From Paulinella micropora (taxonomy: Eukaryota; Cercozoa; Imbricatea; Euglyphida; Paulinellidae), in the NCBI GenBank assembly GCA_019918135.1, contig WBZZ01000594.1:1-64000 (forward strand): DNA of 64,000 nt, written 5' to 3'. The notes beneath the pieces were generated by a model that made no database searches, was not told where the DNA came from, and saw nothing but the letters and a program-made list of their open reading frames with translations. Below are positions 47,300 to 59,469 of this stretch, in pieces (positions within the stretch are counted from its first letter, which is position 1; the number at the start of each line of letters is the position of its first letter). The translations under genes were made by a program, and so were the position numbers.

Positions 47300-48650
47300 T
47301 TGTCGAGCTTTTAATTCAGCGTAAATTCTCTTTTTTTTGTACTCTCCCGCGGGGCGCGATATGGTCAAACTTTGGACGTGATACGGCTGAAAGAGGCAGT
47401 TCCGTCTGTCATTTGGCGCCAAATTGTGCCGTCCGGTGGTAGGTGCGTGATACAGTTGAAAAAGGCAGTACGTCTAAGCTTTCCCGGGAAAACGGCCGTA
47501 AGCGCCAATTTGGCGCCAAAATCTACTTGCGCAACAAAAAATCCCACACCGACGCTCGGCTGGGCCGCCGTGAGGAAGACGTCCTCCCCTTCCCTCTCAC
47601 TCTCGTCGCCCCTCTCACTTTCGTCGCCCCTCTCACCTTTGTCGCCCCGCTCCCCTTTGCTCTGCACCTCCCTGCCTCTAGGGAAGGTGAGAGGGCCGAA
47701 AAACATTTTCGTGCAAGTAAAAGGCGTACAGTTTCTCCCCCGCGGGAAAACGTCCGGTTTCTCTGCTAATCTCCGGAACGGCCCCTGCTAGATTTGGCGC
47801 CAAATTGTGCCGTCCGGAGGTAGGGTGCATGATACGGTTGAAAAAGGCAGTACGTCTAAGCTTTCCCGGAAAACCGGCCGTAGGCGCCAATTTGGCGCCA
47901 AAATCTACTTGCGCAAAAAGAAAATCCCATACAGACGCTCGGCTGGGCCGCCGTGAGGAAGACCTGTTGTAGCCCTCCCTCTCACTCTCGTCGCCCCTCT
48001 CACTTTCGTCGCCCCTCTCACCTTCGTCGCCCCTCTCACTTTCGTCGCCCCTCTCATCTTTGTCGCCCCGCTCCCCTTTGCTCTGCACCTCCCTGCCTCT
48101 AGGGAAGGTGAGAGGGCCGAAAAACATTTTCGTGTGAGTAAAAGGCCCGCGGGTTTCTCCCCCGCGGGAAAACGTCCGATAAATTTTCTCTGCTAGTCTC
48201 CGGAACGGCCCCTGCTAGATTTGGCGCCAAATTGTGCTGTCCGGAGGTAGGGTGTGTCCGGCAGGGTCCAGCCGGGCAGTACGTCTTAGCCTTCCCGGGA
48301 AAACGGCCGTAGGCGCCAATTTGGCGCCAAAATCTACTTGCGCAAAAAGAAAATCCCACACAGACGCTCGGCTGGGCCGCCCCAGCCGAGACCTGTTGTA
48401 GCCCTTCCCTCTCACTCTCGTCGCCCCTCTCACTCTCGTCTCCCCTCTCACCTTCGTCGCCCCTTTCACCTTTGTCCTCTGCTTATTCCTCTCGTCCCTT
48501 GTTTGCGCATGCAAACGCGTCCCAAAAAAAATTGTTGCTTTCCACTTTTCATATTCCTGCAGATATTTCCGCATATCCCTTGCAAAGGAGAGAGGCAGGG
48601 AAGGAGGAGCAGGGGCGCGCTTCGCCGGTATACAAAAATTTAATAAAAAG
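47300..48650. repeat. Composite minisatellite repeat, cluster 4 (longest)
   Basis: Three successive units with minisatellite runs at 47585-47655, 47975-48073 and 48402-48475. Perfect TTTGGCGCCAAA at 47412, 47509, 47793, 47891, 48220 and 48321. Closed by the TTTGCGCATGCAAACGCG module. The tandem order shows the unit can expand in ~450-bp steps. Confidence 0.85.
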
Positions 48651-48960
48651 TTTTACTGACAAGATTTCAATCTTGGCACTGAGACCCCAAAAGAGGGAGA
48701 GGGAAAGGGCAGAGGCCGCGCCAGGAAAACGTAATTTACGCTGAATTAAAGCGCGACGGTCTTACACTCTGGCACTGAAAACTAGGAGCAGAGCACCGTG
48801 CTCCAGCACGACCTGCGGCGAATGGTACTGCCCCCCCTGTGGTCAATGTGCCAGGGGGACAAGAGCCCCTTCACTTACCCCGACGGCTTCCTGTCCGTGC
48901 CATAGCGCAGCCACCGTGCGCAAGGTCCGCGGGAATATGAAAGGAGGGAGGCCGACCTGT
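48490..48960. repeat. Segmental duplicate of 38640-39110
   Basis: About 470 bp from the CGTGCAAACGCG-type module through CTGACAAGATTTCAATCTTG and the GAGCACCGTGCTCC palindrome is nearly identical to the block at 38640-39110. Confidence 0.75.
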
Positions 48961-49268
48961 GGAGGCGTTGCATGTATTTATTTCTTTTGCAGCTTCTGCG
49001 CCCTCCCACCCCCCTCCCTCCCCCCACCCCTTGAGCCCCTGGGCCCAGGGGGTCTGAGCAGGGGGAGTCGAGGGGAAAGAAGAAGAGGCAGGGGAAGGGG
49101 GCGCCAAGAAAGTGCAAGAAAAGTCCACGCTGAATTAAAACTCGACAAAGCATCACACTTGGGGCACTGAAAACTAGGAGCATAACAACGTGCTCCAGCA
49201 CGACCCTGCGGCGAACGGATGGGCGGTGGTCACGGTGCGGGCCGAGGGCAGCCTAAGTAGTTACGAGG

Positions 49269-50699
49269 TTGAAGCTCTGTGTTCTAAAGTCATGCGACAG
49301 CAGCACTGTCCGGAAAGTGGCAAAGAGCTGGCACAGAAAAGTGTCGGTCAAGCCTTTGACTTCTTGCGGCCCGGGGTTCTGGTGGCCGCGTAGCAATACC
49401 GAAACTTTCCTAAATGCAATCCAAGCTGCTATCGACGCCTGCAACCACCAAGATTTCAAGCCGGCGTTTGAAACTACATTTTTTTTGTACACCGTGCGCA
49501 AGCAGCTGCGGATATTCTGCCTTTTCCGCGGGGCCTGGAATAACGCAGGGGTTCATTGTCGCAAGCTCACAATGATAGGCCCGCTCTCGTGGCGCATCGA
49601 CTACAAGCCCCTACCAAATCTGCGGGTGACAGAACTCGAGGTCCGGCAATACGAACACGGGCCCCCGGACAAGAGTGCCCACGACCGGCGGAGAGACAAC
49701 TACGCGCCAATCACTGACACACACATACGAGAGCTGGTCGTCATGCTACCCACGATCCAACACTTGCGCCTGGACGAGTGTGAATTCGACGGGGACGCAG
49801 CGTTAGCACACTTGCCCCAGCTACATAATTTGCGGCGGCTGTACATCAACTGCACCGCTAGCTACGTCTCAGATCTCGGGCTAGTGCATTTGTCACGGCT
49901 GCACAAACTGGAAGAGCTAACCCTCCGCGGCTGCTTGGAGGAGATTACGGATGACGGTTTAGATTCGTTGTCGGAGCTGCGACATGTAACACGGCTAGAC
50001 CTCCGCCATTGCTACCAAGTCACTGACGCCGGGCTGGGCCGTTTGGCGGCGCTGCGACATTTGACACAGCTAGAACTCTGGGGCCCCAAACACGTGACCG
50101 GCGCGGGGCTCGCGCGTTTGGCGGTTCTGCCCGACCTGCGCAAACTCAACCTGAAATATTGCAGTGGTCTTACCACCGCAGGGCTCAGGTCCTTGTCGGG
50201 GCTGCGACAGCTGACGCATCTGGACCTCGGTGAATGGCCCGACGTGCTCCTGGACGACTGGCAAGCCTACCAAGCGCGCGGTTTTAACGAGCTTGACCAG
50301 ATCCCGCTAGACATCGGAGACGACGTGGTAACCTCCCTGTCAGCGCTGCGCAACCTCCGACAGCTCAGCTTGGACGGTCTAGACATATCCTGCGCCAGTT
50401 TGGGACACTTGTCGCAGCTGCACAACCTAGAGCGACTCGTGCTCAGCAGGTGCGGTCACTATGCGAACAGCCACAGCGATCCGGTGCACTTCGGGCCCTT
50501 ACTACAGTTACCCCAGCTCCGGCGGCTTGTGCTCCGCAACTGCGGCTGGGTCAATGACGCTACGCTGGCACAGCTGGCAGGGCTGCGCAGACTCCGGGAG
50601 CTGGACCTTCGCGATTGCACAAAGCTCACCGAGGCCGGGGTGCAACGGTGGTTAGCCGAGTTCCGGCTCCGCTCGCCGCGATTGAAAGTCTTGTATTAA
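49269..50699 (+). CDS. Leucine-rich-repeat protein
   Basis: The frame is open from 49257; there is no ATG until 49572, so either translation begins there (375 residues) or the 5' end is disturbed by the adjoining repeat. The ~100 codons before 49572 look coding (FLNAIQAAIDACNHQDFKPAF) and may be the end of an F-box-type N-terminus. From ~49740 on there are about ten cysteine-type LRRs (LRRLYINCTASYVSDLGLVHL, RLDLRHCYQVTDAGLGRL, LRELDLRDCTKLTEAG). It is the longest intact gene in the repeat region and related to those at 15477 and 16788. A TTAAAAAAAAAAC tract follows the stop. Confidence 0.7.
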   Translation: MKLCVLKSCDSSTVRKVAKSWHRKVSVKPLTSCGPGFWWPRSNTETFLNAIQAAIDACNHQDFKPAFETTFFLYTVRKQLRIFCLFRGAWNNAGVHCRKLTMIGPLSWRIDYKPLPNLRVTELEVRQYEHGPPDKSAHDRRRDNYAPITDTHIRELVVMLPTIQHLRLDECEFDGDAALAHLPQLHNLRRLYINCTASYVSDLGLVHLSRLHKLEELTLRGCLEEITDDGLDSLSELRHVTRLDLRHCYQVTDAGLGRLAALRHLTQLELWGPKHVTGAGLARLAVLPDLRKLNLKYCSGLTTAGLRSLSGLRQLTHLDLGEWPDVLLDDWQAYQARGFNELDQIPLDIGDDVVTSLSALRNLRQLSLDGLDISCASLGHLSQLHNLERLVLSRCGHYANSHSDPVHFGPLLQLPQLRRLVLRNCGWVNDATLAQLAGLRRLRELDLRDCTKLTEAGVQRWLAEFRLRSPRLKVLY

Positions 50700-50745
50700 A
50701 AAAAAAACAATGCTGCAATTGTCTGTTTTAATAATACAGTTCAAG

Positions 50746-50972
50746 ATGCGTCCGCGCGAGCGCCACCGCAGCGGCGTTTCTAGTGCCCTGGGCGACTGGC
50801 AGGAGTGTGCCTACCTGTTGCCGCAGAGGTGACCGACGCAATAGAAAGCATGGCTATTGAGGTCACGCAACAGCAGGGCATCGTTGAACGCTTAGCACAA
50901 GAGTTAGCAGCTAATGAAGCTTGGCGCCCGGGCTACAGAAGATACAAACACGCGATTCACGCTGACAGCTGT
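50746..50972 (+). pseudogene. Small gene overwritten by a minisatellite repeat
   Basis: ATG 50746 (MRPRERHRSGVSSALGDWQE) stops after 28 codons. A shifted frame (from before ATG 50850) continues with MAIEVTQQQGIVERLAQELA and RPGYRRYKHA until ~50965, where composite repeat cluster 5 begins abruptly and the frame runs into Ser-rich repeat translation. It appears to be a short coding sequence with a frameshift and a 3' end replaced by repeat insertion. No family recognised. Confidence 0.35.
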
Positions 50973-51600
50973 AGCCCTTCCCTCTCACTCTCGTCGCCCC
51001 TCTCACTTTCGTCGTCCCTCTCACTTTCGTCGCCCCTCTCACTTTCGTCGCCCCTCTTACCTTCGTCGCCCCTCTCACCTTTGTCGCCCCGCTCCCCTTT
51101 GCTCTGCACCTCCCTGCCTCTAGGGAAGGTGAGAGGGCCGAAAAACATTTTCGTGCGAGTAAAAAGCGTACCGTTTCTCCCCGCGGGAAAACGTCCGATT
51201 TCTCTGCTAGCCTCCGGAACGGCCCCAGCTAAATTTGGCGCCAAATTGTGCCGTCCGGAGGTAGGGTGCGTCCGGCAGGGTCCAGCCGGGCAGTACGTCT
51301 TAACCTTCCCGGGGAAACGGCCGTAGGCGCGAATTTGGCGCCAAAACCTACTTGCGCAAAAAGAAAATCACACACAGACGCTCGGCTGGGCCGCGTGAGG
51401 AAGACCTGTTGTAGCCCTTCCCTCTCACTCTCATCGCCCCTCTCACCTTTGTCCTCTGCTTATTCCTCCCCCCTCCCCTCGTCCCTCCTCAGAGCGCGTG
51501 CAAACGCGTTCCAAAAAAATTGTTGCTTTCCACTTGTCATATTTCCGCAGATATTTTCGCATATCCTTGCTGAGGGAGAGGCAGGGAAGGAGGAGCACAG
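50970..51600. repeat. Composite minisatellite repeat, cluster 5
   Basis: Starts directly with the minisatellite (50974-51092), then the CCGCTCCCC block, TTTGGCGCCAAA at 51234 and 51335, a short second minisatellite (~51418-51450) and the closing module with GCGTGCAAACGCG. The left part of the unit is missing, consistent with insertion into the small gene at 50746. Confidence 0.8.
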
Positions 51601-52002
51601 TGCTCCAGCACGACCCTGCGGCGGATGGTACTGCCCCCGTGGTCAATGTGCCAGGAGGACAAGACAGGGAAGGAAAAAGCACGAATTGTCGGGAGTGGCA
51701 GTGGGAAGGGGGAGAAGCAGGAGCGCGCTTCGCCGGTGCAAAAGATCACGCGAAAAACGAAATACTTGACAAAGTTTTAATCTTCGGCACTGAAAACTAA
51801 GAGAGGAAGGCCGAGCCCCAGGTCACGGGCGCTTTTCTTGCAGCACCCGGGTCGCCCAAGGAGTGCTCCATCTGCCTCCAAGACCACCGTGGACAGAATG
51901 GTGAAGACGTTTGATAACTGCAGCGGACTTTCCTGGACAAACGCGCTCCGATCTGATGATGGGCAAGCTACGACTTTGGTTTGATAAATAAAAATATTAA
52001 TG

Positions 52003-52062
52003 CTGGCCGAAAAAGGCAGTATTGCCAGAAAAGCCCGGAGACGCTGCCTTTTTCGGCCATAT
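52003..52062. repeat. Hairpin element, GGCCGAAAAAGGCAG ends
   Basis: GGCCGAAAAAGGCAGTATTG pairs with ACGCTGCCTTTTTCGGCCAT across a short loop. The same hairpin family occurs at 54330-54393 and 56950-57014 with ends GATATGG..CCATATC, and shortened versions (GGCAGT..ACTGCC) lie at ~53784 and ~56312. Confidence 0.75.
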
Positions 52063-53775
52063 CACATGCACAGACCGCCAAGCCGCCTTCGCTAAATGCG
52101 CCATGAAGAAGTTCCAAAAAGTCTCAGCAAGGGAGAAGCGCTCTCCACCCTTGCCCTTTTTCTGTTCTTTGAGCCCCCGGGCTCAGAGAGCTCAGCCCGC
52201 GCCGGCGGGCTGGTTTCTCAGTATCAAGTGTTAACTTTGTCGAGTTTTAATTCAGCGTGGACTTTTCTTGCACTTTCTTGGCGCCCTTTCCCTCTCTTCT
52301 TTAGATTTGTTTTGTGCCTTCCTTCCCCTCTACTTTCCCCACCCTCTGAGCCCGGGGGGTTCAAAGAGCAGGGGGGCAGAACTAAACACAAAACTAAGAG
52401 GATGCCACTGAGTTCATGCCGGGGCGCCCCCCCCCTTGATCAAAAGATTTTTTCTGCTACCCTGCCCTCCCCACTCCCCTGAGCCCAGGGGGGCTCAAGG
52501 AGCAGGGAAATGGGGAGGGGGAAAGCACACCCCGCCCCTCCCTGTACACGTTCTCAGACAGAGGGTGGAAAGCAAGACAGATCGTGCTTCATCCTCCCCC
52601 CGCCCCTTCCTTCTCTTATTTCTCAGTGCCAAGATTAAAATCGTGTCAGTAATTTTTTTCGCGTGATTTTTCTTGTACACCGGCGAAGCGCGCCCCTGCC
52701 CTCCCTTTTCCCTCTTCCACTCCCTATTCTCAGACGGGGACTAAGACAATCCATGCTTCCTCCTCCCCGGCCTCTTCTCCCCTCTACTACCTCCCCCCTG
52801 AGCCCGGGGGGCTCAAAGAGCAGGGGGCAGAATTGCAACGAAACTAAGAAGAGGATTCCTTTGAGCCCATGGCGGGGGGGGGGGGGGTACTCTTCCTCCC
52901 TATCCCCAGATCTTTTCTGCCACCCTTCCCTCTTCCCTCCCCTGAGCCCAGGGGGGCTCAAGCAGCAGGGGGGGGGGGGGGAAAGGGCGCAGAAGCTGCA
53001 AAAGAAATAAATACATGCAACGCCTCCACTAACCCCCCTCCCCCCCCCCCATGCCGGGTGCTTTCTCCCTTCCCTCTTACCGACGGGGGGGAAGGATGGA
53101 AAGACAGATTGATCCTCCCCGGCCCCTTCCTCTTTTAGTTTTCAGTGCCAAAGATTAAAACTTTGTCAAGGATTTCTTTTTTCGCGTGATTTTTTTACAC
53201 TGGCGAAGCGCGCCTCCCCTCCCTCTTTTCATATTTTTCTGACCTTTGCGCACGGTGGCCGAGCTTATGGCACGGACAGGACGCCGTCGAGCTTTAATAA
53301 GAAAAGATTCGTACATTCTTGGCGCGCCTTCTCAGTGCCAAGATTAAAGCTTGTCAGGGATTTTTTTTATTGATTTTTTGTAAATTCTTAGCGCGCCCCG
53401 GCCCTCGCTCCCCTCTTTCCTCTCCCTCTCTCAGTTCGGTGGCAATGACAAATTGTGTTTCCCTCTAGGTCCCTGTCTTAGTTTTCAGTGCCAGAATTAA
53501 AACTTTGTTCAGGATTTTTTATTATTTTTTTTGGGTACATTCCTAGCGCGTCCCTGTCCCTTCCCCTGCCCCTTCCCTCTCCCACTCACAGTTTTCGGTT
53601 CAAAGTGTAAGACCGTCGAGCTTGAATTCAGCGTAAATTCATACATTCTTGGTGCGCCCCCTTCTCAGTGCCAAGATTAAAACCTTGTCAGGGATTTTTT
53701 TTTATTAAATTTTTCTTGTAAATTCTTAGCGTGCCCCCGCTCCTCCTCCTTTCCCGCTCTGCTCCTCGGGGGCAG

Positions 53776-54690
53776 GATAGAGCTGAAAAAAGGCAGTTCT
53801 ACGAAACAACCTAGAAACACTGCCTTTTCCGGTCGTATCACAGTCGTGCAAAACTTAGCGCGAAATGAACGGGCCGTTCCGGTCTCTTTCCGTGGGGTTT
53901 TAGCGGTCGTTTTCCCGCGGAAAAACCCGCGCGCCAAAATCTTTTTGTTGTTGCGCAAATGCGCACTTTTTTTTCCTTCGAAGGGAGGAGGGAGCGGGAA
54001 GATAAGGGGGAGAGGGGAGAGAAGGGGGAGGGGGAAGAAAAACCCCGGGGAAGAGAACGGGGGCGCTCTTCTCTCTCTCCCCCCCCCCCCTCCCTCTCTC
54101 TTCCCCTTTAAACAAACGAACGGGGGGAGGGGAGGGTTTTTTTCTCTCTTCCCTTTCCCCTTCCTCGTCCCTCTTCTCTCCCTCGTCCCTCTTTCTTCCC
54201 TCTTCCCTCTTTCTTCCCTCTTTCCTCCGTTCCCCCCTCCCCTTTTTTCCGGCAAGAGGATTTTTCTCTTTCTCCTTTTTTTTTGCACCAAATTTGTCGC
54301 CAAATTTTGCGCATGTGTGCGCCTGGCATGATATGGTCAAAAAGTGCAGTATTGCCGGAAAAGCCTGGCAACGCTGCCTTTTTCAGCCATATCACATACA
54401 CAGACCGCCAAGCCTCCTTCGCTAAAAGCGCCATCAAGAAAGCACCAAAAAATCCGCCGGAACTTCAGCCGGAGTCTCGACAAGGGAGAAGGGCCCGGCC
54501 CCGACATTGGGGGGAGGCTCAGTTGAGGCGTTTCATCTATTCTTTTGGTAGCTTCTGCGCTCTCCCCCTTCCCCCTTGCCCTTCCCCTGTTCTTTGAGCC
54601 CCCCGGGCTCAGGGGGCTCAGGAGGGAGGGGAGAAAAAAAAGGGGGAGGAGGGGGGCGCCCCCCCCCCCTCCCTCCCGCCTGTGGGCTCC
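53776..54690. repeat. Large segmental repeat, copy 1
   Basis: Begins with a GGCAGTTCTACG..ACACTGCC hairpin, then GCAAAACTTAGCGC, GTTTTCCCGCGG, a C/T-rich microsatellite of CTTCCCTC type, the 54330-54393 hairpin with GATATGG ends, then AAAAATCCGCCGGAACTTC and a GGCGTTTCAT..TAGCTTCTGCGC module ending in a G/C palindrome at ~54655. Copy 2 is at 56307-57290 with the same order. Long ORFs here on either strand are Arg/Gly/Glu-rich translations of the microsatellite. Confidence 0.8.
54330..54393. repeat. Hairpin element with GATATGG inverted ends
   Basis: GATATGGTCAAAAAGTGCAG pairs imperfectly with CTGCCTTTTTCAGCCATATC. Size and structure fit a very small MITE or a hairpin terminator. Confidence 0.7.
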
Positions 54691-56306
54691 CAAAACTTCC
54701 TAGCACATTGACCACTGCCCATCCATCCGCCGTAGGGTCGTGCTGGAGCACGGTGCCCCCGCTTCTAGTTTTCAGTGCCCAAGTGTAAAGACAGTCGAGT
54801 GGGCCGGATGCTGCGGCAGCCTGAGGGTACCGTTGCAAGTGTCAAGTGTAAGACTTTGTCGAGTTTTAATTCAGCGTGGACTTTTCTTGCACTTTCTTGG
54901 CGCCTTACTCCCCCATGCTTCTTCCCTCTCCTCTCCTAGAATTCAGCGCCAAGTGTAATACCTTGTCGAGCTTTAATTCAGCGTAAATTACATCTTCTTG
55001 GCGCGCCCCTGCTCCCCCCTCCCTTCCCACTGCCACTCCCGACAACTCGTGCATCCTCCTCCCACTTGCCACTCCCGACAATTCGTGCTTTCCTCCTTCC
55101 CTGCCTCTTCTTTCTGCAAGATCTGCAGAAATATCTGCGAAAATATGAAAAGTGGAAAAGAAAATCCTTTTTGGAACGCGTTTGCACGCGCAAACAAGGG
55201 ATGAAGAGAGGGGGGGGGGGGGTAGCAGGGGCTAAGGGAAGCAGAGGGACGAGAGAGGGGGACAGGGGAAAGCACACCCTGCCCCCTTTTCCCCCCTTCC
55301 TCTTCCTCCCTCCCTCCCCCTCTCTCCTCCCCCGTCTGTTCCCTTTGTTGTCAGGCAAAAAAAAATTCCGCAGATCTTTTCATATTTTCTGACCTTGCGC
55401 ACGGTGGCCGAGCCATGGCACGGACAGGACGCCGTCGGGGTTGTGGGCCCTTGTCCTCCTAGCACACATGACCACCGCCCATCCATCCATTCGCCGCAGG
55501 GTCGTGCTTGAGCACGGTGCCCCGCTTCTAATTTTCAGTGCCCCCAAGTGTAAGATCGTCGAGCTTTGATTCAGTGTATTCTTTTTCGCACTCTCTTGGC
55601 GCCCCCCGAGTCCGGGGGGAAAGGAAAAGGCGCAGAAGCTACAAAAGAAATAAATACATGCAACGCCTTCACTAAGCCCCCTCTAAGCCCGGGGGGCTCA
55701 AAGAGCAGGGGGGCGGAATTGCAACAAAAACTAAGCAGATTCCACTGAGTCCATGGCAGGGGCACCCCACCCACCTGTATCCACCAATCCTTTCTGCCAC
55801 CTCCCCCTTCCCTCTTACCGACGGGGGGAGGGGAAAAATAGATCCTTCCCGGCCTCTTCCTCTCTTAGTTTGCAGTGCCAAAGATTAAAACTTTGTCAAG
55901 GATTTCTTTTTATTGATTTTTTTTACACCGGCGAAGCGCGCCCCCCTCTTTTCATATTTTTCTGGCCTTGCGCATGGTGGCGGGGCTATGGCACGGACAG
56001 GACGCCGTCGGGGTAAGTGAGGGCTCTTGTCCTCCTAGCACACATAACCACCGCCCATCCATTCGCCGCAAGGTCGTGCTGGAGCACTGTGCTCCGCTCC
56101 TAGTTTTCAGTGCCCAAGTGTAAGACCGTCGAGTGGGTCGGATGCTGCGGCAGCCTGAGGTGCCGTTGCAAGTGTCAAGTGTAAGACTTTGTCGAGCTTT
56201 AATTCAGCGTAAATTCATACATTCTTGGCGCGCCCCTTTTTCAGTGCCAAGATTAAAACCTTGTCAGGGATTTTTTTTTAATTAAATTTTTCTAAATTCT
56301 TAGCGA

Positions 56307-57290
56307 TAGAGCTGAAAAAAGGCAGTTCTACGAAACAACCTAGAAGCACTGCCTTTTCCGGTAGTATCATAGTCGTGCAAAACTTAGCGCCAAATTTAGC
56401 AGGGGGCCATTCTGGTCTCTTTCCGTGGGGTTTTAGCGGTAGTTTTCCCGCGGAAAAAACCGCGCGCCAATTTTTTTTTTTCTGCGCAAATGTCTTGCGC
56501 ACTCCCTCCCCCTTCGGAGGGAGGAGGGAGCGGGAAGATAAGAGGGAGCGGGAAGATAAGAGGGAACGGGAAGATAAGGGGGAGGGGGGAGAGAAGGGGG
56601 AAAGGAAGAGAACGGGGGCGCCCCTCTCTCTCCCCCCCCTCCCTCTCTCTTCCCCTTTAAACAAACGAACGGGGGAGGGGGGAGGGGAGGGTTTTCCTCC
56701 CTCTCCCCTCCCTCGTCCCTCTTCCCTCCCTCTTCCCTCTTTCTTCCCTCTTCCCTCTTTCTTCCCTCTTCCCTCTTTCTTCCCTCTTCCCTCTTTCTTC
56801 CCTCTTCCCTCTTTCTTCCCTCTTCCCTCCCTCTCCCCTCTTCCCTCCGTTCCCCCCTCCCCTTTTTTCCGGCAAGAAGATTTTTCTCTTTCTCTCTTTT
56901 TTTTGCACAAGATTTGTCGCCAAATTTTGCGCATGTGTGCGCCTGGCATGATATGGCCGAAAAGGGCAGTATTGCCAGAAAAGCCTGGCAACGCTGCCCT
57001 TTTTCAGCCATATCACATGCACAGACCGCCAAGCTTCCTTCGCTAAAAGCGCCATCAAGAAAGTACCCAAAAATCCGCCGGAACTTCAGCCGGAGTCTCG
57101 ACAAGGGAGAAGGGCCCGGCCCCGGCATTGGGGGGAGGCTCAGTTGAGGCGTTTCATATATTTTTTTGGTAGCTTCTGCGCTTTCTCTCTCCCCCCTTGC
57201 CCTTCCCCTATTCTTTGAGCCCCCCGGGCTCAGGGGGGAGGGGAGAGAAAAGGGGAGGAGGGGGGCGCCCCCCCCCTCTCTCCCGCCTGT
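56307..57290. repeat. Large segmental repeat, copy 2
   Basis: Same order of blocks as 53776-54690; the C/T-rich microsatellite is longer here (about 56700-56860). Substitutions are spread evenly rather than concentrated at codon third positions, as expected for non-coding sequence. Confidence 0.8.
56950..57014. repeat. Hairpin element with GATATGG inverted ends, second copy
   Basis: GATATGGCCGAAAAGGGCAG pairs with CTGCCCTTTTTCAGCCATATC, shown here as CTGCCC..GCCATATC. Compared with copy 54330 both arms carry matching changes (GGGCAG with CTGCCC), so pairing was kept through change. Confidence 0.7.
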
Positions 57291-59469
57291 AGGCTCCCAA
57301 AACTTCCTAGCACATTAACCACCGCCCATCCATTCGCCACAGGGTCGTGCTGGAGCACGGTGCTCTGCTCCTAGTTTTCAGTGCCCGAGTGTAAGACCGT
57401 CGAGAGGGCCGGATGCTGCGGCAGCCTGAGGGTGCAGTTGCAAGTGTCAAGTGTAATGCCTTGCCCTATGGCGGGGTACACTCCCTTTCCTTGTATCCTC
57501 AGATCCTTTCTGCCACCCTCCCCCTCCCCCCTGCTCCTTGAGCCCCTGGGCGCAGGAACAGGAGAGAGGGGGGAGGGAAAGGGCTCAGAAGCTACAAAAG
57601 AAATAAATACATAAAACGCATCCACTAATCCCCTCCCCTCATGCCGGGCGCTTTCCCCCTTCCCTCTTTTAATATTTTTCTGACCCTGCGCACGGTGGGC
57701 GAGCTATGGCACGGACAAGACGCCGTCGAGCTTTAATTCAGCGTATTCTTTTTTGTGCTCTCTTGGCGCGCGAGCAGAGCACAGACGGTGCCGGCCGGGG
57801 TTCTAACATAGGCTACCGCAAAAACGTGAAGTGGGCCGGATGCTGCGGCAGCCTGAGGGGTGCCGTTGTAAGTGTCAAGTGTAATGCCTTGTCGAGCTTT
57901 AATATAAAGGATTGACATTTTCTAGGCGCGGCCCCCCTCCCCCCTTCCCTCTCCCTCTCCTAGTTCTCAGTGCCAGGATTGAAATTTTGTCAGTGATTTT
58001 TTTCGCATGGTTTTTTCTTGTACATTCTTAGCGCGCCCCTACCCTCCCTTCTCCCGCTCCCGATTCCGATTCTCAGACGGGCAAGGGGAGGGGGCGAAGA
58101 AGAGCAAGGGGGGAAAGAGAGGAAGAGGAAGGGGAGGGGGGAAGGGGAGGAGAGTGCTCCCTCCCCCCTCTTTCCCCCCGTCTGTTTCCTTTGTTGTCGG
58201 GCAAAAAGATTTGTGTTTCCTTTTTTCATAATTTTCTGACCTTGCGCACGGTGGCCGAGCCATGGCACAGACAGGACGCCATCGGGGTAGTGAGGCTTTT
58301 GTCTTCCTGGCACATTGATCATTGACCATCCATTCGCCGCAGGGTCGTGCTGGAGCACGGTGCTCTGCTCTTAGTTTTCAGTGCCAGAGTGTAAGACCGT
58401 CGAGTGGGCCGGATGCTGCGGCAGCCTGAGGGTGCCGTTGCAAGTGTCAAGTGTAATGCCTTGTCGAGCTTTAGTTCAGCGTCAAGTGTAAGACCGTTCG
58501 GCTTTAATTCAGCGTAAATTGTACCTTCTTGGCGCCCCCCCCCCTTTTGTATCCAAGCATCTTTTCGCCAACTTCTCCTCTCCCTCTCCTCTCCCTCAGT
58601 GCCAAGATTAAAACTTTGTCAAGGATTTTTTTATTCAAAAAGTCTCGGCAAGGGAGAGGGGGGGTGGGAGGGGGGGGCTTATCTAAGGCGTTTCATTTTT
58701 TTGGTAGCTTCTGCGCTCTCCCCCTCCCCCCTTGCCCTTGCCCTGTTCTTTGAGCCCCCCGGGCTCAGGGGGCTCAGGGGGGGAGGGAAGAAGAAAAAGG
58801 AAACGGGGGGGCGCCCCCCCCCCCTTCCCAAGCTGTGGGCTCCCATAACTTCCTAGCACATTGACCACCGCCCATCCATTCGTCGCAGGGTTGTGCTGGA
58901 GCACGGTGCTCCGCTCCTAGTTTTCAGTGCCCCAAGTGTGCTGCCTTGTCGAGCTTTAGTTCAGCGTAAATTCTCTGCATCTCCTAATTTTCAGTGTCAA
59001 GTGTAAGACTTTGTCGAGCTGTAATTCAGCATATTTTACATTTTTCTTGGCGCGGGCCCCTCTCTGCTGTGCCTAGAGTACAAAAGATTTAGACGTGTTT
59101 TCTCCAGATAACATCGAGCTGTGTTCTTCAGCACGCGCCAAACAGGCTGACTTCGGTACAAAAGCTTTTATTAATTAAAAGAATTTTTTCTTTTTTTTTT
59201 GCAAACTCGATTGTACAGCACTCGCAATGCTCCTTCTTCTAGAAAAAATGCACGAGGAAGGAAGGGGTGTGCTGCTCGTTCTCAGACAAGTGCATGGATT
59301 GGGGGGTCCGGCAGGCTCTCCCTCGCCCCTCTCTCTCCCAGTAGTTCTCTGACGGGTATTGGGATCATCCCGTCTTCCTCCCCCCCCCCTTCCCTGTTTC
59401 TTCTTCCTTCCCTCTCACTTTCCCTTTTCTTCTATCATCCCCTCTTACTCTCTCTTCCCCCTTCCCTTT

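Noticed and set aside
51801-51914. Short ORF with CSICLQD resembling the start of a RING finger
   Set aside because: Only one CxxC pair, no remaining RING ligands in any frame and no ATG; too little to call.
53677-54303. 208-codon minus-strand ORF and its plus-strand counterpart
   Set aside because: Made of Lys/Arg/Glu/Gly repeats from a C/T-rich microsatellite and duplicated at 56278-57128 with no codon-position bias visible.
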